Positions 24,228-33,055 are shown, counted from the first letter of the stretch. The stretch is DNA of 64,000 bases from Macrocystis pyrifera (GCA_031763025.1 JASSKH010000007.1:4269930-4333929), one strand, 5' to 3'. Notes: generated by a model from the letters alone, not told the origin. Numbers and translations: made by a program.

Positions 24228-27200
24228 CGGGATGACACATTTGAGGACCGGGGACGGGGCTTGTTGGGTGGGTGGGTGGGTGGGTGGGTGATGGGCAGTA
24301 GCTAAAAGGTGCCACGCCAACAAAACAAGCCATACAACAATTAAAACGGAGAGGGGGGGGGGGGGGGGGGATTGGACCGTGTGTGTACTTGGAGCTCAAT
24401 AGGGATACGTGCTGCTGTCATACTGTAGTAATATCCGTGGACAAAGAAGATTAATTCCTGGGCCGAGGAGCTCCCATCAATCAGAACTACTGAAAAAAAA
24501 AAAAGTCGGCCAAAAAGTCCTACGTACGTACGTACCCCCTATCGCCGCACACTAATTTCAAAATTTCAAGTCCTTTTGTCACCAAAAAAACGAGGGAGAG
24601 CAGTTAACATAAACAGGTTCAAAAAACCCTATATAACCCTATAACCCTCACCCTCCGGAATGGAATGAAGAACTATCAACAGAAACGAGCAGATTTCGCA
24701 AAATCTGTGAGCTGGGATCTTTAGGGGTGTTTTTGACCCGAAAATTGCGTAGTAGCGCGGTCTGCACTTCGGAATCGTCGTCCGCAAATGAGAAATTTTC
24801 TGGTTCGATGCAAACGCGGCGCAGCCGCGTTTATGGCCAGTTTTGGCCCGTTTTGGCTGCGGTTTGGGGTCAGGGTCAGGGTTAGGGTTAGGGTTAGGCT
24901 TAGGGTTAGGGTTATGGTCAGGGGTCAGGGTTAGGGTCAGGGTCAGGCTTAGGGTTAGGGTTAGGGTTATGGTCAGGGGTTAGGGTTAGGGTTAGAGTCA
25001 GGGGTTGGGTTGGGTCTCCGCCCGTACCTTGATCCCAACAGGAACCAAAATACCTGAATAGCCTCGTACGCACCAACCTGAAGATCCGAGCTCACAGCTG
25101 GTAATGGGACCTCACATAAACAGTACGGACTGTCAACCATTCTTCCGGAGCTGGGAAATTTTTCCTATTCGCCCAGGAAATTTCTCGGAAACGGAATGAA
25201 CAGCCAGAAATAGTACGAGCTGTCTGTCTGCCAAACCATTTTGTCGATAGGGCGTCAACAACTACCGACAGCATTGCAGCTTTCGGCTGCAAAAGCAAAA
25301 AGCGGCACTGCCAATCTGCCGATGGGGACGGGCCGCCGGGAGATCAGACAGCCCCGACCCCCCCCCCCCCACCCCGCCTCTTCTGCGAGACCTATCATTG
25401 TCACGACTTCGTCGAAACACCGCCCATCGTGCCATCCATACTTCCTGTGGACCAATATTTCGCGACACAAGCTACAAAATAAAAATTAAAATGGGGTATG
25501 TATGTATGTATGCTATATGCAAATACGTGCGTATGTACCGGTGCATATCATATGAATTATCACACTACGCGACCCAACACAAAAATAAACCCTTGGGTAA
25601 ATTCTGGGCCAGACTCGATTTCTCACTATTCTTATGTTGCGCAGCGTGTGTCCTACAACAGCAGTACATTCAAATCAGTTGGAAAAGATAGGGTTTTCTT
25701 TCGATTAAATGAATTAAAAAAAAAAAAAAAAAAAAAAAACTTTCTATTAATAACAAACGCACCAATTTCTTCTAAAGTGCTGTCGCGTACATAAGGCTCT
25801 CGGTGTCGTACCATGTATCATACATACCGCTGTGTACAGGCGTATTTTACTTAAATATAGTATACCTTGACGCACGTCCGGCAAGCCTTTTGCTTGAGAG
25901 TAGGATCGAAGATGATGCTCTTGAACTTGGAGGACGAAGGGGGGCGTACCACCTGTGACCAGGAAAGCGGGGGGCGGGGGAAGGCACGTATCGCATGAGG
26001 GGCGGGAGGGAGGACCAAGCGAGAAGATACCATCATTTTTGGGGAGGCTCGAGCGAAATTACGACGCAAGACACCAAGAGATGGGGAAGGAACCGTGGGG
26101 GAAGTGGAGCACAATTTCCCGCGCAAGTAACAGAGCAGTCACAGTAGAGTAGTTACAGGTACAGGTACAGCAGTAGGGGTGTCTTCCCCGTATATTGCCG
26201 GTTTGATAATGCCGGTGGCCGATATATTGCCGGTGAAATCGCTCGACACAGATGGGATTAACTATTTCGGGGGTCCATAGTTAATAGGACCTATGGTGTA
26301 CATAAAAACCTATATATTTACCTATTTTTACTGACAAAATTTGGTCCTATTAACTATGGACCCCCCGTAATAGTATAGTATAGTGTGGCCGTGTGCGGAA
26401 TAATAGCGCCGGTGCTCACCACATTGCCGGTGTATAGGCCTGCTGGCACATACCGGCAGTATAGAGGGACCACCACGACCGCTGTAGGCAGAACACGTAC
26501 TCGCGTGTACAGCCCGGGCCAGCCTCCCCAGCCCTCCCTAAGACAGTTAGTTACTCTTTGGAGGTGCCGACATTTAACCTCTTCAGCACTGCAGTCCCGA
26601 TTAGGGGACAAAACAGTCTAATTCCGAGTGGTTTGTCCCCAAATCGGGACTGCAGTGTTAAAAGGGTGAATCAACTTACGGCAGGTAGATGCTATACTCG
26701 TAGGCTAATTGTCTATTACGGGGGACCATAGTTAATAGGACCTACGGTACGCACAAAAACCTACATTTTTACCTATTTTTACCAACATATTTGGTCCCAT
26801 TTACTATGGCCCCTTACCGTATCGTTCGTACACCGTCCGATTGGAAGGATCGAAAAGATCGGTTTCCGATGCACTCGTATAATATTCGACGGGGGCGGGG
26901 GGGTGTCTGTGGATGCCTTTCCCTATCGTCGATCGGATCGAATTTGTAGTTTTTGCGCTCTATTGTAGGCCGAGAGTATTCTGAAAACTGCTTCGTGTCC
27001 TGCTCGCGGGTTCTAGGAGGTGCTGCGCAGTGAGAAGCAGCAACAGCATCAGCACCACCAGCACCACCAGCAGTAACAGCAGTCAATCCAACATCGGAGA
27101 GGTGTTTAGGCTGCTGCTGTTGTGTGGCGAGTGGCGTGTGGCGTGACCGTGTTTCTAGAGAGAGGGGTGGAGAGGGCTTCAATCGCTTTTTCCGATCGAG

Positions 27201-30200
27201 ACCTCCGATCCACGCATCCCGTCGAAAAAAAACTGGAGTTTTCCGACGGGACGCGTAGATTGGATTGCCCGATAATTTTTTTTTTTCAAGTTGGGGATCG
27301 AAATGGCTCTTTTTCAACAGTACCATGGTGAAAAAAAGCCTGATCTCTTTCGATTGGAAACCGGCTTTTTCGATCCCCACGTATCCGACTCCACAAGAAT
27401 TAGCCTAACACGTTAACTATTAATAGACATTTTTTTTTCAATCTTCGTGAAAAGGCCTTGCTGCATACGGTACTTACGTACTCACAGCAGTAGGCCCGTA
27501 CTTTAGTCATAACTCAGATCCCACATCCGGGGGCGTGAGTCGCTACGAAGCAGGGGCTTCCCCCCCCCCCCCCTCCACCACCATATACGACAACGTGCCT
27601 TGCATTTTTTCATCGCGAGAAGACGCCAGTCAGCCTTCTTACTTCCCTCGCCGACTCGCGTCAAATTAACCCTGCTAGTGCTGCAGTCAGTCCTGTCGTA
27701 GGGGCAAAAGCCACTGCCTGTGAACCCTTTTAGTACCCCAGTTCCGATTTGGGGACAAACCGGTCTAATTCCAAGTGATTTGTCCTCAAAACGGGACTGC
27801 GGTGCTAAAAGGGTCAACTAACTATTACGGGGGTCCATAGTTAATAGGACCTATGGTATACATAAAAAAACCTATATATTTACCTATTTTTACTGACAAA
27901 AATTGGTCCCGTTAACTATGGGCCCCCGTAATAGATGGGTTAAGCCTGCCTACCCACGCTTGGCGCTCTCAGCAGTTGATCCCTCTCACGTACGAACATG
28001 CCGCATACCACTCTGTCCTTCAATAAAAGGACCGTTTATCCACTAATATTCAATATAAACGTTCACTTTAATTTGGGACAGAGAGGTACCCTGGTATGTA
28101 TCACTGCCGTGTGTGTAATTAAGTCAGTGGTACCCTGATGGCTGCAGCTGCTGTGTTTAATGAAGGGCGCACGGCCTCGTTCTACATCCTACATACATCA
28201 CAGCAGTGGAGTGTTTTGCGCTTTTTTTATTTTCTACTTTTTACTTCTCCAAAATGTCTGCCCATTAATAGAAGCAATTTTTCTATTACGGGGGACCATA
28301 GTAAATAGGACCAAATATTGTTAGTAAAAATAGGTAAATATATAGGTTTTTGTGCGTACCGTAGGTCCTATTAACTATGAACCCCCGTAACAGGTGAATT
28401 TTGCGAAAAAAAACGGCAAAAAAAAAAAAATGACTTTAGGGAAGGTAGGGTTTGATCGGAAGTTGCGGTAACTTTTGCCTCTCTGCTGCATTGGCCTACG
28501 AGTACACGCACCGAGCATTATCCCGACGCAGAACGCATCTCCCAAGGAGTAACACACCGAGCATCTTCCATGCCTCCACGCACCGTGTTGCTTGTCGTAC
28601 ACAACACGACGAAGCACAAGAGACTCGAGAGGTGTAGCTGGAGTATAACGCGGACGAGCGGCCTTGGATTGTCCCAACGGGGTGGCGGTCCGCTGCTACG
28701 GTAGGCTTTCGCCTGCTTGCGTGTCGTGGAGGATGCGTCGTCCCGAAAGGACTCGTACTCGTACTTGTGCTCTTACCGCCTTGTTTGTAGAGCGCGACAG
28801 CATGACAGCTCGTGTATCATTCCAATTCCACCATACTGCGGTAGCAGCAGCAGCAGCAGCAGAAGCAGCAGCAGCACCGGCCGCGGCGGCGGCGGCGGAG
28901 CGGAGCGCGCCGGCGCTGTGGCGTGCGTAGGCCGAGCGCAGCAGCAACAACAGCAGCAGCAGAGCAGCAGCAGCAGCAGCAGCAGCAATCGAAAAAAAGG
29001 AAGCTGGTGCTTTTGCTGGTGCTGGTGCTGATGTTGTCTATTTTTGTTGCTCAAGCTGACACTGCCCGCGCTAGTCGCCCCTAGCTGCGGCTAGCGATAG
29101 CTAGCTGCCGCTTGCTGTGGTGCTGCTTGCGGTCGTGGGATGGCTGTGCCGCCGCTGGCACTGCTGTGGTCAACTCTGCCGCCGACACCGTTGTTAGGCT
29201 GCCGTTGCTACTCGCTCGCTGTTTTTTTTTGTTTTTCGTTCTTTTTTTGTTTGCCACGTTGCCTCACCTCCCCACTTCCCTTCTTATTATCGGAGGCGTC
29301 GCCTCCAGGATTTGGTATACCTCGTCCGCAAAACACACCTAAATCATGATGGGAAGAAGGGACTTCACTTTTTTTAGAAGCAAAGTAAATTTCTCAAGAC
29401 ACTTTTTTCGCAAACACACTATTGATACCAGTACCAGTACCAGTACGTCGTGTTCATACTCTATTTACGTACTTATTTTTTTCCTTCGCATTTACAGCAT
29501 TGTCTTCGCCCTTCTTTCTCCTGATCCCTCCCTTACATACCACTATTACGGGGGACCATAGTAAACAGGACCAAAATATTGTTAGTAAAAAAATAAAACA
29601 TGTAGGTTTTTGTATGTACGGTAGGTCCTATTTACTACCGTCCCCCCGTAATATCGTAGTAAATAGGACCAAATATTGTTAGTAAAAATAGGGAAACATA
29701 TAGGTTTTTGTGTGTATCGTAGGTCCTATTTAATATGCCCCCCCGTTTATATAATATAACGGGGGGACGATAGTAAATAGGAGCTACCGTACATACAAAA
29801 ACCTATATATATATATATTTTTTTACGAACAATATTTGGTCCTGTTTACTATGGTCCCCCGAAACGGTAGTCGTAACTCATTTCCGGGGGCACAAAGCGG
29901 ATTCCTCTAACCCCCCCTCCGTGCTTCGGCGGTATGTACATACATACTGCTGCTGTACCAGGTACGCGCCTTTATTTTCATCGCGAGAAAGGTACGAGTA
30001 CGAACAGAGCTTTTCTGCCCCTCGTCGACTCCCGTCGAACTTTTGCATATATTTATATCATACACACACCGGCGTCCCCGGTGGCTTGGTAGGTGGTCCG
30101 CGTGCCTATCGAGATCAATTTCGTGGGTTCGAGTCTCGCCGAGTGCATGCTCGTTCGTAGGGACTTTTTCTTGCATGAAAAAAATGATTATTAATAGTGC

Positions 30201-31696
30201 AAAAGCGCGAGAGCCTGAGTTAGCTACATTCGATGAATAATCGACGAGCAATGGGAATGCTGAACCCTATGCGCGACAAAAAATAAAGGCACGTACCGGG
30301 GGGAAGAAGGGACAACATCTGTGACCACTGCTTGTCCAGAAGATCGCTGAGACAGGAGGATAAAACCTCCTACGAGTTTAATTAGGCTGGAAAGTAAAAG
30401 TGATGATAAAAAAAAAAAAAAAAACGAAACACTCACGCCACGCACGGGCAGGCGCTCTGCTGCAGTCGGAGTTGGTTCAAAATAAAGAACCCCGCAACGC
30501 AACATAGCAGGGCTCGTCTTCGACCGTTTTACAGTAGTACTCACGTGATACCTGGTACCTGGTATTAGTTTTCGAGGCTAACCACCAGACCACCGGGGAG
30601 ACCGGCTGCCTCCGCAAAAGTTGTATACGTGCTCGTGCGCACGTGGGCACCCTGCGTACGTACTTACGTACGTACGTGCCATACCACTCTGACCGAGAAT
30701 ATAATCACCGTTTTATGATTCAAATCATGATTAGAGTGTTGATTATATTACCGACCAGAGCGGTACCTCGCGAAAATATGAACACACCTCCCCGTTGGGA
30801 CGGGTTTCGGAGTCGCTTTTTTTTTCTCCGACTCAGGAAAGGCGCACGCAACCGAAGTGTTGGCGGGCTTTCGGAAAGGGCTCGTCAAGATTACTCCATG
30901 ATAGACGCCTCATCGCTCGGCACTTGTGCTCTCCCCCCATTGTCAAGAAGTTCAGCTCCGAAAGTCGTCCATCCAACTGCTGTGCTCGAGTGGTGTTGGT
31001 GCGCACACAGCGATGCGTTTGTTTTGAATTCGACTTTGAAAAAAGAGGGTTCATGCAGCCGTCCCCAGACCAGAGGATCACAGCAAGTAACTCAGTAAAA
31101 AAGCTGCAAAATACGTGTCTTCTGTCGTAAAATATCTCCTCCCTTCAACGCCCGCCAGGTTAGGCGAGCAACAGCACAGCACGCCGCCACGGACAACTGG
31201 CCTCGCGCGTGGGCCAAAGCTGAGGCGAGGCTTCAATACCCTTCTGCCGCCAATTCTTCGTATGCCTACCGCGCGTACCCCTCATGCCCGACAACATAGC
31301 AGACGGTGGAGATTTTTAGATGTGGGTTCAGTTGCAGGGTCGAGTCCGACCAAAGACAAATTACACGAGGTCCCTACAGCAAGGATCTCTTCACTCAGCA
31401 TGGGCGTGTGTGGTGCATGGTCAGCCCGATGAGGCCAGCAGGTGGGACAATCGGGAGGCCATACGGCTCTCGCTGGGAGGGCCTCTCCAGCTCACCTCAT
31501 CCTCGGGCATGTACAGCTCCTGGCAGCAGCAGTCGGTGCAAAAGACTCCACCGCAATACCGGCAGTGGGTGCGTCCGCTCCTAGTGATGTCAAGAAAGCT
31601 TCCCTCGAAGCGGTTGGGGCAGAGCGGGCATTCCGCCACCTCTTCGTCCAGGACCCATCTCTTGCTGGGAGTGCGCGCGAGTCGAGTGGTGGCCAT
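18017..31696 (-). CDS. FYVE zinc finger - C2 domain - C-terminal membrane helix protein (seven exons)
   Basis: Exons in order: 31,696-31,496; 25,952-25,866; 24,119-23,952; 22,466-22,332; 19,163-19,020; 18,687-18,529; 18,211-18,017. They total 363 codons including the stop, and all six introns are phase 0. Residues 14-96 form a FYVE finger (WVLD; Cys pairs CPLC, HCRYC, FCTDC, ACRTC). A Gly-rich linker leads to a C2 domain (about residues 140-290: FTIVIDRAK, VTDPVCLLTVGN, PVWDQCFDFP, LKLTCYQEE, LIGEGSIKV, WVPITDD, VTGHVLIHCTF). One hydrophobic helix (AWLVYVVLLLASALYRFVL) and a 40-residue tail end the protein. FYVE fingers usually bind PI3P on endosomes and C2 domains bind membranes, so a membrane-anchored trafficking or tether protein is inferred. 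The HHC motif reads THC and the C2 loops lack DxD, so lipid and calcium binding may be changed. The organisation resembles rabphilin-type FYVE-C2 proteins, but with a membrane anchor. Confidence 0.8.
18529..18687 (-). CDS. Exon 6 of the FYVE-C2 gene (last C2 strand, acidic linker)
   Basis: 53 codons after GGATCAG, ending CAG|GTTAGC. VTGHVLIHCTFKG completes the C2 domain. The rest is a Pro/Ser-rich, then acidic linker (DDFDMEDDSEH) leading to the membrane exon. The pyrimidine tract of its acceptor is a C homopolymer (G-run at about 18,697-18,712 on the plus strand). Confidence 0.75.
19020..19163 (-). CDS. Exon 5 of the FYVE-C2 gene (C2 strands 5-7)
   Basis: 48 codons after GACGCGCAG, ending AGG|GTGAGC. 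LKLTCYQEE..GKTLIGEGSI and SWVPITDD follow the C2 pattern LKVxVYDED..DxxIGxxxI..W. A MITE (19,195-19,305) begins only 31 bp upstream of the acceptor. Confidence 0.8.
19195..19305. mobile_element. 110 bp palindromic MITE next to a splice acceptor
   Basis: TATTACGGGGGTCCATAG to ACTATGCCCCCCCCCCGTAA. It lies in intron 4 of the FYVE-C2 gene, 31 bp from exon 5. Confidence 0.85.
19395..19530 (-). mobile_element. SINE-like repeat, partial
   Basis: Minus-strand copy of the C-tail family, with GTGTACTCATGTCGCGTATA at the tail side and GCCGGGACGGAGCACGTCGG inside. It is diverged and lacks the 5' part. Confidence 0.6.
19553..19778. mobile_element. Two LINE 3' ends, head to head, before a C tract
   Basis: The left half (19,553-19,618) is the LINE 3' end on the minus strand: TACTCACTTGCTGCGTGCCT..GACCACGCATCC..TTTCGAGACGG. 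The right half (about 19,717-19,778) is the same end on the plus strand: CCGTCTCGAAAGGGATGCGT..CAAATGACTAAGGCAAGCAA..GAGTGCG. A C tract of more than 150 follows. Confidence 0.65.
19779..19934. repeat. Poly-C tract of about 155 bp
   Basis: Nearly pure C, with three interrupting A or AT positions. It is the tail of the LINE end before it and abuts a SINE-like copy after it. True length is uncertain in any assembly. Confidence 0.9.
19935..20195 (+). mobile_element. SINE-like repeat, near full length, C-tailed
   Basis: Runs from GGCCACACGAGAAATTAAAT through CTGTCATCCATATGCAAGAA, AGGATGCAGCTAACCTTTCA and CTTGGTGCAAGCAATGTCTG to ATGAGTACACCCCC. It is one of the best copies for a consensus. Confidence 0.75.
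20290..20640. repeat. GGCG and TTCGTTTC simple-sequence block
   Basis: GGCG repeats at 20,307-20,330, then a long run of diverged CGTTTCGATC/CGTTCCGTTTC units to 20,600. No gene is seen. It lies inside intron 4 of the FYVE-C2 gene. Confidence 0.7.
20778..20886. mobile_element. 110 bp palindromic MITE
   Basis: GTTACGGAGGACC and, after the conserved centre, GATGGACCCCCGTAATAG. The left arm is damaged (CTTAAAGCAAATAGG). Confidence 0.8.
21727..21822. mobile_element. piggyBac-like MITE
   Basis: TTAACCTTTTGCAACTGCAG at the left (TTAA target plus CC), the AATTCTAAG centre, and CTAAAAGGG at the right. Confidence 0.7.
21849..22070. repeat. Exact 112 bp tandem duplication
   Basis: Two adjacent copies start ACCGGTCTCCTACATGTACA at 21,849 and at 21,961, and I see no difference between them. 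The second copy runs straight into a MITE. The identity implies a recent duplication. Confidence 0.85.
22069..22176. mobile_element. 110 bp palindromic MITE
   Basis: TATTACGGGGGACCATAG at the left, CACTATGCCCCTCCGTAATA at the right. It directly abuts the second 112 bp duplicate. Confidence 0.85.
22332..22466 (-). CDS. Exon 4 of the FYVE-C2 gene (C2 core, GC donor)
   Basis: 45 codons after GGGGCGAACAG. VTDPVCLLTVGN and PVWDQCFDFP match the SDPYVKVSLG and NPVWNETFEF strands of C2 domains. The only donor that joins in frame to exon 5 is CCG|GCAAGT, a consensus GC-AG donor. Confidence 0.8.
23490..23830. repeat. CAGATCATCC-type degenerate repeat region
   Basis: CACAGATCATCCACAGATCA, GATCATGATCTAG and GATCTGTAGATGATCTG recur in both orientations, with an (AT)n run at 23,708-23,731. 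The same words occur at 11,090-11,810, which suggests a dispersed repeat I could not delimit. Confidence 0.5.
23952..24119 (-). CDS. Exon 3 of the FYVE-C2 gene (Gly-rich linker, first C2 strand)
   Basis: 56 codons after CCTTTTCTGTCAG, ending AAG|GTATAA. A run of Gly/Ser codons (imperfect GGC repeat) is followed by HFTIVIDRAK, a typical first strand of a C2 domain. The poly-Gly tract could vary in length between individuals. Confidence 0.75.
24167..24227. repeat. Poly-G tract of about 61 bp
   Basis: Pure G run inside intron 2 of the FYVE-C2 gene, a C run in the sense direction, about 50 bp upstream of exon 3. GGGT repeats follow at 24,270-24,290. No SINE or LINE end is obvious beside it. Confidence 0.85.
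24860..25018. repeat. Interstitial telomere-like TTAGGG array
   Basis: About 25 units of TTAGGG and GTCAGGG variants inside intron 2. Short inverted words flank it: TGTGAGCTGGGATCTTTAGG at about 24,706 and AAGATCCGAGCTCACA at 25,081. Confidence 0.8.
25866..25952 (-). CDS. Exon 2 of the FYVE-C2 gene (last FYVE cysteine pair)
   Basis: 29 codons between CTGGTCACAG and AAG|GTATAC. The exon supplies KQKACRTCVK, the counterpart of the RVCxxC ending of FYVE domains. Without it the finger of exon 1 would be incomplete. Confidence 0.75.
26263..26372. mobile_element. 110 bp palindromic MITE
   Basis: TATTTCGGGGGTCCATAG to TATGGACCCCCCGTAATAG, in FYVE-C2 intron 1. Confidence 0.85.
26574..26668. mobile_element. 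piggyBac-like MITE
   Basis: TTAACCTCTTCAGCACTGCA at the left; GACTGCAGTGTTAAAAGGG at the right. Both arms carry a related ATTAGGGGACA/CCCCAAATCGGG variant. Confidence 0.75.
26714..26822. mobile_element. 110 bp palindromic MITE
   Basis: TATTACGGGGGACCATAG at the left; the right end is altered to ATGGCCCCTTACCGTAT. Confidence 0.85.
27160..27390. repeat. Nested inverted repeats (possible small element)
   Basis: GATCCACGCATCCCGTCGAA pairs with TTCCGACGGGACGCGTAGAT about 35 bp on. GGGGATCGAAATGGCT.. pairs loosely with ..CGGCTTTTTCGATCCCC. No coding content. Confidence 0.45.
27668..27815. mobile_element. piggyBac-like MITE, partial plus complete copy
   Basis: A fragment (27,668-27,718, AACCCTGCTAGTGCTGCAGT) precedes a full copy at 27,724-27,815 (AACCCTTTTAGTACC to GGTGCTAAAAGGGTCAA). 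The next MITE of the other family starts 8 bp later. Confidence 0.7.
27823..27933. mobile_element. 110 bp palindromic MITE
   Basis: TATTACGGGGGTCCATAG to ACTATGGGCCCCCGTAATAG. Confidence 0.85.
28006..28089. mobile_element. TA-flanked palindrome (CCACTCTG family)
   Basis: TACCACTCTGTCCTTC to TTGGGACAGAGAGGTA. The family ends are preserved; the centre has diverged. Confidence 0.6.
28284..28391. mobile_element. 110 bp palindromic MITE
   Basis: TATTACGGGGGACCATAG to TATGAACCCCCGTAACAG. Confidence 0.85.
28840..28995. repeat. CAG/GCG trinucleotide repeats
   Basis: Runs of GCAGCAGCAGC and GGCGGCGGC inside FYVE-C2 intron 1. They open Ala, Ser and Leu homopolymer frames on both strands with no other coding signal. 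Confidence 0.8.
29544..29866. mobile_element. Three adjacent 110 bp MITE copies
   Basis: Copies at 29,544-29,653, about 29,656-29,750 and about 29,758-29,866. The first two share orientation, the third is inverted. The middle copy has lost its outer left arm at the junction, as if the copies inserted into each other. Confidence 0.8.
30075..30160 (+). repeat. tRNA-like sequence, possible SINE head or tRNA pseudogene
   Basis: GTGGCTTGGTAGGTGGTCC resembles an A box and D arm. GGGTTCGAGTCTCGCC carries a consensus B box (GGTTCGAGTC) with a partly pairing T stem. The anticodon arm does not fold convincingly, so a functional tRNA is unlikely. Related A-box-like wording (TCCCCGGTGGTCTGGTGG) lies on the minus strand at 30,570-30,605. 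Confidence 0.35.
30682..30764. mobile_element. TA-flanked palindrome (CCACTCTG family)
   Basis: TACCACTCTGACCGAGAATA to TATATTACCGACCAGAGCGG. Confidence 0.6.
31496..31696 (-). CDS. Exon 1 of the FYVE-C2 gene (FYVE finger)
   Basis: The ATG at 31,696 is in good context (CACACCATGGCC). The exon encodes 67 residues: a short basic leader, WVLD at residues 14-17, and three of the four Cys pairs (23/26, 45/48, 53/56). It ends GAG|GTGAGC. The following intron is 5.5 kb. Confidence 0.85.
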
Positions 31697-32170
31697 GGTG
31701 TGGCCTAGGGGGAGAAAGAGCGTGGCCTGCGTCCCTCTTGATGTCGTGATGATCTCTTGCTCAAGTCCCCAACAGAAGTTTTCGTATATATTTTACAGGC
31801 TTTATTGTGCGTTCGGGACGAAGGGGACGCAATTTTCAAACGCAACGGTCACATGCAACAAAACCAAACGGACGAAAAAAGGCCTGCCTCTCATCTCAGC
31901 CCTCACGTACAAAGATGCCCGAGGAGACATGTCAAGCAACGCAGAACGTGCGTTGTCAATGTTGTATGGCCGAGTGTTTCACACTAAAACCTAGTAGTTT
32001 GTTGTCAGTCAAGGCATGTCAAGGCAAAGTTGCTGCTTGTCAAGGGCGAAAGTAAGTGCTGTTTCCTGACATCTTTGGTCATGTATGAATGTATCTTACA
32101 CAGAGCACACCGGTATACAGCAGTGGAGGAAGTAGTAGTTGTCATCGTAGTATTAACAAGTATAGTCTAA
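31697..32170. other. Upstream region of the FYVE-C2 gene
   Basis: Holds the presumed 5' UTR and promoter of the minus-strand FYVE-C2 gene. On that strand a pyrimidine-rich CTCTTTCTCCCCCTAGG precedes the ATG by 20 bp. An A/T-rich TAAAATATATACGA lies about 90 bp upstream and could serve as a TATA-like site, though this is a guess. Confidence 0.35.
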
Positions 32171-32994
32171 TGTTAAGATCATGCAGGCGGGACACTTTGT
32201 ATCCCTGGACAGGTTTGCCTATTAAGTCGGTACTTGTTGGTACTCACGTGTCTTGGTTGCTTAGAGATAGAAGAAGAGCAGCTTTATCCCTTTCCCGCGC
32301 GCGGAGACTGAGACCGAGCTCGTGCCCCTCTGTAAAACCCCTGGTTTTCCACCTAAGATACGCTTTCCAAGTACCACAAATACGATCCCAGTGCCTGAAC
32401 CCACGTAATTACCGGGCTTTCAACCTCATTGAAGGCAGTATCATAACACTAGCCCACTCTGATAAGCCGTATATGCAGAATTATGGGAAATTCATGGAAA
32501 CCCCGATTCCACGAACTAGAACATGAATGAGTCGAAGATGCGGCTCCTCAAAACCCACTCCCACACCTCTGAACGGCAAGGCAACGAAGCCGGCAAAGTA
32601 CCTAAAAAAAATGAAAGGAAGACCTAGCCTTAAGGGACAGGAAGAAATCGTCAATGGAAGCTATCGCCATGCCACCCGCACGGGGGGGGGAGGCAAGGAA
32701 GATGCATGGAAAAGCGAAATTGAAGACCAAAAACGAGAAGAAAAATAATACGGAAGACGGTAAGAACCACCTAAACCCAGCAAACAACTCTGAAAACGCG
32801 TCCTGGGTCACAAATGAGTGGCCCGATTACCTAGACCACAGCCCCGACACTGAGCGGCGGGGGTAAGCAGGATAATATACGCTAAAATCATCCCCAACCC
32901 AACCCAAGAAAAAAGAAAAAAACAGAAACACACCGAGCAGAATAATCCCCGACCCGAAAACTCGGAAAACGTCAAGAAGTAGAAAAAAAGCGCA
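32171..32994 (-). mobile_element. Ty3/gypsy 3' LTR of the minus-strand copy
   Basis: In element orientation it starts TGCGC right after the purine tract TATGGGGG and ends CTTAACA, giving TG...CA ends over 824 bp. It is homologous over most of its length, in reverse, to 36,509-37,369, and in part to 36,232-36,395 and to about 43,850-44,040. It contains a plus-strand (antisense) frame beginning MSRRCGSSKPTPTPLNGK that recurs in the other LTR. Confidence 0.65.
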
Positions 32995-33055
32995 CCCCCA
33001 TAAATCCAGGGAAACGACAAGAAAGCTCAGATCGAACGCAGCCGAGAAGCGAAAG

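Noticed and set aside
24860-25018. TTAGGG array as a chromosome end
   Set aside because: It lies inside a gene with unique sequence on both sides.
26263-29866. Regularly recurring 110 bp palindromes as a possible CRISPR or regulatory array
   Set aside because: Spacing is irregular, copies occur in both orientations across the whole window, and the structure is that of a MITE.
31320-31994. 224-residue plus-strand open frame
   Set aside because: It is antisense to the FYVE exon and its upstream region. The minus strand has the conserved Cys pairs, start context and donor; the plus frame has no motif.
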